A stretch of 54,040 nucleotides of DNA from Maribacter sp. 4G9 (lineage in GTDB: Bacteria > Bacteroidota > Bacteroidia > Flavobacteriales > Flavobacteriaceae): contig NZ_MDGL01000042.1 of assembly GCF_002742265.1 (NCBI RefSeq), forward strand, positions 1-54,040, in the 5' to 3' direction. The notes under the pieces are model-generated. The model was not told the DNA's origin, searched no databases, and saw only the letters and a program-made list of their open reading frames with translations. Position 1 is the stretch's first letter. Each line of letters opens with the position of its first letter. The position numbers and the translations under genes were made by a program. Positions 1 to 5,398 of the stretch are shown piece after piece.

Positions 1-90
1 CCTATACTGAGGACTACTATTACTGAAAAACGTCTAAGAAAAAGAGGTTACGAAAGTATGCTAGCGTACTACCTTAGTGTAAAGTTCTGA
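1..90 (+). CDS. C-terminal tail of intron-encoded reverse transcriptase/maturase (partial)
   Basis: Frame 1 is open from the window edge to TGA at 88-90 and gives 29 residues with a basic stretch (EKRLRKRGYESMLAYYL). It stops just before the domain V hairpin, where maturase ORFs of group IIC introns normally end. The assignment rests mainly on this position; the tail alone is too short to identify the protein. Confidence 0.45.
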   Translation, partial: PILRTTITEKRLRKRGYESMLAYYLSVKF

Positions 91-96
91 TATAAC

Positions 97-167
97 GAAC
101 CGCCGTGTACGAGACCCGTACGCACGGTGGTGTGAGAGGCGCAGTCCGTTCCTAACTAGGGGCGGAC
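97..167 (+). ncRNA. group II intron domains V and VI
   Basis: CCGCCGTG (100-107) pairs with CACGGTGG (123-130). An inner TACG/CGTA helix (108-111 with 117-120) is set off by a two-base bulge (CG, 121-122) on the 3' side, as in domain V. The triad at the base reads CGC (101-103), with its G in a G-U wobble to 128. CGC rather than AGC is known for class IIC introns. GTCCG/CGGAC (144-148 with 163-167) encloses an A-rich loop, as expected for domain VI. Confidence 0.7.
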
Positions 168-192
168 CCGTCTACTCGATTGTAGCCAGTTT

Positions 193-831
193 TTATTCTT
201 CTTTGTTTTTTAAAATTTCTTCAACTTCTCGTTCAACTTTTTCCTGTTCCAATATTTTGAATTGCTTTTCTTTTAATTTCAAATTCTTTTCAGTTTCTCT
301 GAATTTCCGCAATTCATAACTACTCATTCCTTTGGTTTTTCTATTGGAAGGAAAATCCGCAATTCTGACTAATTCATTTGAGTCAGGGTCAACATAAAAC
401 TCTTTAGAGATATGGATATTCCAATCATATGGTTCATTGGGATTAAGTAGTAAATATTTCTGTTCTCTTTTATCCCAAAGTCCGTCTTCCCGTTTTTCGA
501 TTAAATCGGCAACAAACCATTTCAAACAATCCTTATACTCGCTTAAGTTACTTGGTATTCTTTCCGAAACTTCTTTTTGTACATCATTCCAATTGGAACC
601 ATTTTTACCTCTCAAGAATCGAATGAGTAGTCCATAATTTATTTTACTATTAAAGAATTTAAAACTTTGTCCCATTCCCTCAAAAGTTGGCAATTCGTCC
701 CAGTTCTTATTCTTTTTCGAGTTTCGGGTATCTGAGTAGTCACCATCATTCACATATCGTCTTTTACTTCCCGAAGTTTTAAGTCGTGAAATCAGCCACC
801 TTTTGTTATGTCTTTTTCCTTTATTGCTCAT
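193..831 (-). CDS. cassette D protein, unknown function
   Basis: This 212-aa protein is not recognised with confidence. It has a basic N-terminus, a middle segment (about residues 66-115) with LIRFLRGKNGSNWNDVQKEV and KDCLKWFVADLI, and a charged C-terminal helix (about 165-212) likely to form a coiled coil. The middle segment recalls small uncharacterised proteins with an LRxLxxxxGxxWxxVxxE pattern, but this is only a resemblance. There is no signal peptide, so it is probably cytoplasmic. The ATG at 831 lies 18 bases inside the cassette start GTTGTAGCC, and the stop is 8 bases from the opposite arm, so the gene fills its cassette. No promoter is visible between the cassette start and the ATG. 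AT-rich coding relative to the chromosome suggests transfer. Confidence 0.8.
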   Translation of the reverse strand: MSNKGKRHNKRWLISRLKTSGSKRRYVNDGDYSDTRNSKKNKNWDELPTFEGMGQSFKFFNSKINYGLLIRFLRGKNGSNWNDVQKEVSERIPSNLSEYKDCLKWFVADLIEKREDGLWDKREQKYLLLNPNEPYDWNIHISKEFYVDPDSNELVRIADFPSNRKTKGMSSYELRKFRETEKNLKLKEKQFKILEQEKVEREVEEILKNKEE

Positions 832-843
832 TTCTCAAATTGG

Positions 844-957
844 CTACAACGCAGGGCTATGTGAAGCCACGTTACGGGTTTTAAATTTACGCAACTTGTT
901 GGGATAAATTTAAAATACGTGTTGAACGTGGCCAGGTTGCATATAGCCGTTGATATG
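844..957 (-). repeat. attC-like site 3 (between cassettes D and C)
   Basis: On the minus strand: R'' TATCAAC (complement of 949-955), a long stem, then R' GTTGTAGCC (complement of 842-850). Stem arms are GGCTATGTGAAGCCACGTT (855-873) against the complement of AACGTGGCC...CATATAGCC (about 924-948), with extra bases on one side. Inside, TTTTAAATTTA pairs with TAAATTTAAAA. One-sided extra bases are a known strand-choice feature of attC sites. The expected cut is between 849 and 850. Confidence 0.65.
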
Positions 958-1129
958 TACAGTTTTCCTCGATGGCGCCTAAAGGTGATAGGTTTGATGG
1001 CCCCTCATCCTACGGATTATGCAAACTGGCATGGCCCTGCGATGATGTACAATTCCCAAGGGGCGGGAATTGGAGCCTTTGGCGACAATGTAGCGACTTG
1101 GGTTCACCTTTAGGTGAATTGTACATCAT
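850..1129 (-). other. cassette C: about 280-bp unit without a convincing gene
   Basis: The unit is bounded by attC-like sites 3 and 2. It holds two nested inverted repeats: a perfect 16-bp pair (1040-1055 and 1116-1131, CGATGATGTACAATTC) and CCTAAAGGTGA (979-989) against TCACCTTTAGG (1104-1114). The longest minus-strand frame opens with ATG ATG at the cassette edge and gives only about 39 residues. A plus-strand frame (ATG 955 to stop 1113, 52 residues) runs against cassette polarity. It may be a non-coding cassette, a remnant, or a regulatory or hairpin element. Confidence 0.5.
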
Positions 1130-1131
1130 CG
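1040..1131. repeat. perfect 16-bp inverted repeat pair inside cassette C
   Basis: CGATGATGTACAATTC at 1040-1055 is the exact reverse complement of 1116-1131, with 60 bases between. The right arm overlaps the R' arm of attC-like site 2. The pair could fold as one large hairpin, or it could be the remains of two recombination sites. Confidence 0.85.
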
Positions 1132-1256
1132 GTCTTGTATATGAAAAGTAGCGGATTTTACGCACTAACTTTTCGGATTATAACTGACTGTTAATTTATT
1201 CATTTTCTATTGATTAAGCGACTAAACCGCTATTTTTTATATACGTTGTTGTAAGC
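1121..1256 (-). repeat. attC-like site 2 (between cassettes C and B)
   Basis: The right arm GTTGTAAGC (1248-1256) is the complement of R''. The stem arms GTATATGAAAAGTAGCGG (1137-1154) and CCGCTATTTTTTATATAC (1227-1244) are nearly complementary over 18 bases. The spacers (six bases GGTCTT after the cut side, three bases GTT on the R'' side) equal those of site 1. The R' arm here is degenerate (CATCATC instead of TACAAC), matching the odd start of cassette C. The expected cut is between 1129 and 1130. Confidence 0.68.
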
Positions 1257-1357
1257 TGGCTTTTTTCAGTTCAGCTTGGTTTTCAGCGTTTGCGAGACAT
1301 ACTCTTTTGCAATTTTTGGTGTAGCGTTGGCTTGAGCTAATTGCAAATGTGTATGGC

Positions 1358-4300
1358 TTATGTGGTGGCTTCTTCCACAATGTTTATTTCTTCTTCTGTC
1401 AATCCGTACAATTCATAAACCATTTGGTCTATTTCTCTGTCCGTTTTATCTATTTCTGTTTTCAACTCCTCTGCTTTTTGTTTCTGCTCATTAAAATATT
1501 GCATCCATTCTGCTTCTTCGCTAATTGTAAGAGAAACTGAATTTTTATTTAATTCAGATATGAATTCTTTAAAGTCTAATTTATACCAAGCATTTATTTT
1601 TCTGTTATTTTCAATATTGTCAAATTTGGACTCTATTAAGTAAATTGAACCGCTTAATATTTTTTGAAAGTTCTGATTAAGTTCCAATAGGTTATCAACC
1701 ATTGTATTAAATTTTTTCAATATCAATTCCTCTGAACTTAATTTAATAGGAAGTATTTCAAGAAATGTTTTTGAGATATTAACAGTTAAGTTCGAACGAT
1801 TTGAGAATTTAATAGCGTAGTACCAATTAATTAATTTCGAGTTTATTAAGGCAAGAAAAAAGCTTAAATATTGTTCATATTCTTTTTTTGGGACTAAATT
1901 GTTTACTGAATTAAAAGTGTAATATTGATTTCTGTCAATAGTTCCTGTTAGTGGCATTAAACCACCACTAATTCTTTGTATTATTATTTTATTACTTAAA
2001 TAGATTTCTTCTTTTCGTGCTCGATTTAAAAGTTCTCTATCGTATAATATATAATCATTGGTTTCTCGAATTCTATATCTGGTAAAAGATTTACCGTATA
2101 GTAAAGGTTTGTATTTATCGTTAAGTTTAGAGTTTGTTACATATTTGTTTTTATCGCCATCAATGCCTGGTGAAATGAATTTGAAAAAGTCACCAAGTTT
2201 ACTTTCTACTTTTTCTATCTTTTCAATTATTTCAATATCCTCTTCATTTACAAGAACATTTAATACATATTGTTCGTTTTTTAAGAAAAATGATTGAGGA
2301 ACTTGCGAGTATTCACAATTTTTTGAGAATAAATCAATCACGCTCTTGGTAATATTGATTTTACTATTTTTAGTAAAATGAGAGTGTGACATTATAACTG
2401 TAGAAACAGTTGCGTCTGAAAAAACTCCCTTGCCCAAATCTACTATTTCGTTAATAGTGGATTTTTCAAGAAGGTATTTTCTTATGGCTTCATAAGGCGT
2501 AGCTCGTAAAATATTGTTAGGAATGATAAAACTCTGATAACCGTTTTTATTGAGTATTTCTATTGACTTTATAATAAAGATGGCAAACAGATTTATTTTA
2601 CCTTTTTGAATATTTAAACCTTTAGATGTTGTTGATATTGAGTTTTCAAGAACATAATCTAAAATATAATTTTTAGATTCTTCCATAAACTCTCCTGTTC
2701 TTGTGAAAACATATGGCGGATTTCCGATTACCACATCAAATCCACCTTTTGAGAATACTTCTGGAAACTCATTTTGCCAATTAAAAGCTTTGTCTCCTGC
2801 AACAGTTGGGTCGTCTATTAAACTGTTACCACACTTAATATTGTTGTTTAAAGACGTTAGTTTTCTACCTTTTTGTGCAGTTCTCAACCAAAGCGAAAGT
2901 TTAGCTATTTCAACGCTTTCTTCGTTGATGTCAACTCCATAAATGTTGTTCTCTAAAATGGCGTTTTCCACTTCGCTCAATACCATTGCATCTCCAAATA
3001 GTTTGGCTTGTAATTCATCAATATATTGGTGTTCCGCTATTAGAAATTCTAATGCTTGATTTAAAAAAGCACCACTTCCACAAGCTGGGTCACAAATCGT
3101 AATTTGCAATAACCATTTTCTGTAATCGTCTAACTTTTGAGATAGCTTTTTTAAGGTTGTTTTTTGACGTCCTTTACGTTCTTTTTCGTATTCGGCTTCT
3201 TGTATGTCAAGTTCGGTTTTCTTTTCCTCACAAAGTTTACCAACTGTGTTATCTACAATGTATTTGGTAATGTATTTTGGCGTATAAAAAACTCCGTCTT
3301 TTTTACGTTTGGTCTTGCTTTGTTCAGATGCAACGCCTTGAATTTCTGCTTGGATTTCGTCAATGTCGTTTAACGAATGTTCAAAGATGTGTCCGAGAAT
3401 ATTTACGCTTACTTCACTTTCAAAATCATAGTTACTTAAATTAAGCGTGTGTTTGTAAAGTAAGTCGTCATTGATTTTGATATTGTCTAAAATTTCGTCT
3501 GGTGCAAAAAGTCCACCATTATAGGCGAAAATATCGTGTTGCTGTCCTTTGTGTCCTGTGTTCATATAACCGAAATACTTTTTAAATCGGTCGTATAAAG
3601 GAAAATACTCGTCATATTTATCTCGCAAATCAGTCCATTGATTTACGATGGAACGAATTGAGTTTGGTGGCAATAACAATCTATCTTCCGCAAAAAAGAT
3701 AAATAGAAAACGGTCGAGAAGTTTTTGTGTTTTCTTGAATAGCGTTAGTTTGTCGTATTCGGGATTTTCTTTTTGGATAGCATCAAAAATCTCGTTTCTA
3801 AAAGAAGCGTAATCTTTGTAAAGTTTTTTAGTGACATTCTCTTCTTGCGTTAAGGATTCATCCTTAATCTTTTTTGGAATGTCTTTTAAAAGATATTCTG
3901 ATGAAAGACAAAGCCACAGAATGTCAAAACGTTCTTTTGTAAGTTGAAATAAATTAAATTCCTCAAAGTCAACTGCATTGTCAATGTAAAAACGCAACTT
4001 TTCAAAGTTGGAAGTAATAACATAATTACAACCTGGTTGGTTGTTTTTATATCCAAATGCTTGGGTTTCTACTTTGCTTAAATCGGTTGTGTTTGTTCCT
4101 TTCAGTTCAATTACTGCAAGTGCTTTTTCTCCTTTTAGAATTGCTCCATCTGTCTTTTTTGAGCCTTTTATATTTTTTAATTCCGTTGTCAGATTAAATT
4201 CAGGCGTTGGGTTTTTGACGTAGCCCAAAACATTTACGAAAAGGTCAATCAAGAATTCGCCTTGATATTGTTCCTCTTTGGAATTTCGTATGTTTTCTTG

Positions 4301-4411
4301 GATGGTTGGATTATGGAAATGGCTTGTAAATCGCTCGTAGGCTTCATTAACTTTTTCGGACTCCAATCCTTTTAAATATTTGTTTAGAACAGAGTTCTGA
4401 AATAAGCTCAT
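1358..4411 (-). CDS. type IIG restriction-modification enzyme (Eco57I/TaqI-class fusion), cassette B
   Basis: This is a single-chain endonuclease and adenine-N6 methyltransferase of 1017 aa. The N-terminus has a PD-(D/E)xK-type site: D88 followed by E102-L-K104 in VIELKGT. The methyltransferase part shows KDGVFYTP (371-378, motif X region), DPACGSGAFL (441-450, SAM binding), GVDI (492-495) and NPPY (564-567, catalytic). The last 300 residues resemble a TaqI-like target recognition domain, including IIIQRISGG and a segment with INSKLINWYY. Combining cutting and methylation in one polypeptide suits a mobile cassette, since no separate partner is needed. It fills a 3.4-kb cassette, large for an integron unit. 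The ATG at 4411 follows an AT-rich leader. No frameshift was seen, so it is probably active in phage or plasmid defence. Confidence 0.92.
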   Translation of the reverse strand: MSLFQNSVLNKYLKGLESEKVNEAYERFTSHFHNPTIQENIRNSKEEQYQGEFLIDLFVNVLGYVKNPTPEFNLTTELKNIKGSKKTDGAILKGEKALAVIELKGTNTTDLSKVETQAFGYKNNQPGCNYVITSNFEKLRFYIDNAVDFEEFNLFQLTKERFDILWLCLSSEYLLKDIPKKIKDESLTQEENVTKKLYKDYASFRNEIFDAIQKENPEYDKLTLFKKTQKLLDRFLFIFFAEDRLLLPPNSIRSIVNQWTDLRDKYDEYFPLYDRFKKYFGYMNTGHKGQQHDIFAYNGGLFAPDEILDNIKINDDLLYKHTLNLSNYDFESEVSVNILGHIFEHSLNDIDEIQAEIQGVASEQSKTKRKKDGVFYTPKYITKYIVDNTVGKLCEEKKTELDIQEAEYEKERKGRQKTTLKKLSQKLDDYRKWLLQITICDPACGSGAFLNQALEFLIAEHQYIDELQAKLFGDAMVLSEVENAILENNIYGVDINEESVEIAKLSLWLRTAQKGRKLTSLNNNIKCGNSLIDDPTVAGDKAFNWQNEFPEVFSKGGFDVVIGNPPYVFTRTGEFMEESKNYILDYVLENSISTTSKGLNIQKGKINLFAIFIIKSIEILNKNGYQSFIIPNNILRATPYEAIRKYLLEKSTINEIVDLGKGVFSDATVSTVIMSHSHFTKNSKINITKSVIDLFSKNCEYSQVPQSFFLKNEQYVLNVLVNEEDIEIIEKIEKVESKLGDFFKFISPGIDGDKNKYVTNSKLNDKYKPLLYGKSFTRYRIRETNDYILYDRELLNRARKEEIYLSNKIIIQRISGGLMPLTGTIDRNQYYTFNSVNNLVPKKEYEQYLSFFLALINSKLINWYYAIKFSNRSNLTVNISKTFLEILPIKLSSEELILKKFNTMVDNLLELNQNFQKILSGSIYLIESKFDNIENNRKINAWYKLDFKEFISELNKNSVSLTISEEAEWMQYFNEQKQKAEELKTEIDKTDREIDQMVYELYGLTEEEINIVEEATT

Positions 4412-4521
4412 ATATATTTTATGTTTTTTCTCAAATTTAATGTTATTCCGAGCGTTGGCAAAAAAACAATGTGTGCGTTAGCACTCTTTGTTTTGTGCGG
4501 TTGGCTCTTTTTTCAGCTTGC

Positions 4522-4654
4522 TTACAACGGTCTCGTATAACCGTCAGTTACGGGTTAATATGCGTTAATTTTCGGTTTAGCACAGACTTTAGCAATTCCG
4601 AGTGGATTCGGACGTAGTCGAATCCGCCGTAATTGCGGTTATACTTTGTTGTAC
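4522..4654 (-). repeat. attC-like site 1 (end of cassette A)
   Basis: This is the clearest site, 133 bp. GTTGTAC (4648-4654) is the complement of R'' and TTACAAC (4522-4528) the complement of R'. The L arms GTATAACCG (4535-4543) and CGGTTATAC (4636-4644) are fully complementary. Further stems are TTACGG/CCGTAA (4548-4553 with 4627-4632) and GGATTCG/CGAATCC (4604-4610 with 4619-4625). Spacers are six bases on the R' side and three on the R'' side. The stop codon of the cassette A gene lies within the L arm. The expected cut is between 4527 and 4528. Confidence 0.78.
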
Positions 4655-5208
4655 CCAGTTTTTTTTCTTTTCATAATTTCAAATATTCCCAATGTCAGCA
4701 TCACAATTACTAAACCTTGTAAAAAGAATATTCCAATTCCATAAGACGCTGATTCCATTAGTCCTGTGTTCCAACTTTCAGTTCCGTAGTCTCGATGAAA
4801 ACTTGTTATAATTATTACAAATCGTTCAAGATACATTCCGCTTTTCATTCCAAACGCTACTAAAAGAACGTACCAAAATTTCGATGCTAATTTTTCAATA
4901 AATAGAGTCAAGGGTAAAATTAAAGCACCTAAAAACATTAGCCAATATGCCCAAGCATAAGGTCCAGTTGCTCGATTAATAAAAGCGTATTCATTTGGGT
5001 TTTCCGCTGTTACCATTCCAATCAGATAAACAATGAATGTAATTAAAGTATATGCAATTATTGTCCAACGAATTAAATTCAGAGCTTTTTTCGTTTCAAA
5101 TCGGTTTTTAAAAATCAGATTGACAAGCATTAATATCAGAATTATTGGAATCAGACAATAAATCAGATTCGCATCAACAATTTCAATAATCCTTTCGTAT
5201 AATTCCAT
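4639..5208 (-). CDS. multi-span membrane protein resembling the C-terminal part of NrfD/ActC, cassette A
   Basis: Starting at the ATG at 5208 (MELYERII) gives 189 aa with about five membrane spans. A longer frame opens at 5250, but its first 14 residues are encoded by recombination-site sequence, so the inner start is preferred. The segment GMKSGMYLERFVIIITSFHR followed by a SW motif resembles the conserved region of NrfD/PsrC-family quinol-interacting subunits such as ActC/ActF of alternative complex III. Those proteins are about twice as long, so this is a half-length relative without visible partners. Its last residues (TGYNKV) are encoded inside the attC-like site, as in many integron cassettes. 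It is the first cassette next to the recombinase, so probably the latest acquired. Its role is unknown. Confidence 0.8.
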   Translation of the reverse strand: MELYERIIEIVDANLIYCLIPIILILMLVNLIFKNRFETKKALNLIRWTIIAYTLITFIVYLIGMVTAENPNEYAFINRATGPYAWAYWLMFLGALILPLTLFIEKLASKFWYVLLVAFGMKSGMYLERFVIIITSFHRDYGTESWNTGLMESASYGIGIFFLQGLVIVMLTLGIFEIMKRKKTGYNKV

Positions 5209-5238
5209 TTTTGTTTTCGTACGTAGCTCGTCAAATTG

Positions 5239-5269
5239 GGTACAACACATAAATATCTCTGTATTTATG
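5239..5269 (-). other. candidate attI site next to the recombinase gene
   Basis: On the minus strand the first cassette starts G/TTGTACCC (complement of 5239-5246). Directly outside it is an 8-bp perfect inverted repeat, CATAAATA (5248-5255) and TATTTATG (5262-5269), with six bases between. No second GTT-type arm or long palindrome is present, unlike the attC-like sites, which fits an attI. The expected junction is between 5245 and 5246. Confidence 0.5.
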
Positions 5270-5341
5270 CTATTTTTTTACAAGATACCATTTATTGCCA
5301 ATCCACTATATACAAAGGGATAAATAATTTTTAGGGGTCAG

Positions 5342-5392
5342 GCATTTTATATATCAATTGCGTACTTTTGAAAGTGTTGATATATAAAATGC
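5342..5392. promoter_or_regulatory. 16-bp perfect inverted repeat around the recombinase promoter
   Basis: The arm at 5342-5357 (GCATTTTATATATCAA) is the exact reverse complement of 5377-5392, with 19 bases between. The right arm ends six bases before the recombinase ATG at 5399, and the spacer holds a promoter-like TACTTTTG. It could be an operator, an integrase-binding site, or an RNA hairpin masking the start. No LexA-type CTGT-N8-ACAG box was seen. Confidence 0.7.
5363..5370 (+). promoter_or_regulatory. Bacteroidota -7 element for the recombinase gene
   Basis: TACTTTTG fits TAnnTTTG exactly and lies 29 bases before the ATG at 5399, in the spacer of the large inverted repeat. No clear -33 element was found. 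Confidence 0.45.
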
Positions 5393-5398
5393 ACGTAT

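Larger units (their letters stand above)
1..180 (+). mobile_element. 3' end of a group II (probably IIC) intron
   Basis: Downstream of a short ORF end there is a domain V-like hairpin (100-130) and a domain VI-like hairpin (144-167), then the intron-like terminus CTACTCGAT at 172-180. The 3' exon begins TGTAGCC, which is the remaining part of a GTTGTAGCC recombination arm. Insertion as TTGT/TGTAGCC, opposite to cassette transcription, is what is known for group IIC-attC introns. The 5' part and most of the maturase are outside the window. Confidence 0.7.

Noticed and set aside
955..1113. Plus-strand frame of 52 residues in cassette C (extended frame starts at 919)
   Set aside because: It runs against cassette polarity, starts in the palindrome, lies across two inverted repeats and matches no family I recognise. 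It is described within cassette C but not called as a gene.
4412..4521. Promoter for the restriction-modification cassette
   Set aside because: No exact TAnnTTTG was found on the minus strand between the cassette start and the ATG. T-rich stretches alone are not enough.
840..4654. Palindromes as simple transcription terminators or MITEs
   Set aside because: They lack T runs and target duplications, and their outer arms covary with the start of each unit, which terminators or MITEs would not show.
5209..5250. Longer N-terminus of the cassette A protein (MCCTQFDELRTKTK)
   Set aside because: These codons are recombination-site sequence that would change with each new insertion. The inner ATG at 5208 starts a normal membrane protein.
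840..5270. CRISPR array
   Set aside because: The repeated palindromes are long, variable and kilobases apart, with genes between them. There are no short identical repeats with uniform spacers and no cas genes.
5250..5398. LexA box controlling the recombinase
   Set aside because: CTGT occurs at 5259-5262, but no ACAG follows at the right spacing. The only strong symmetric elements are the 16-bp and 8-bp inverted repeats reported.
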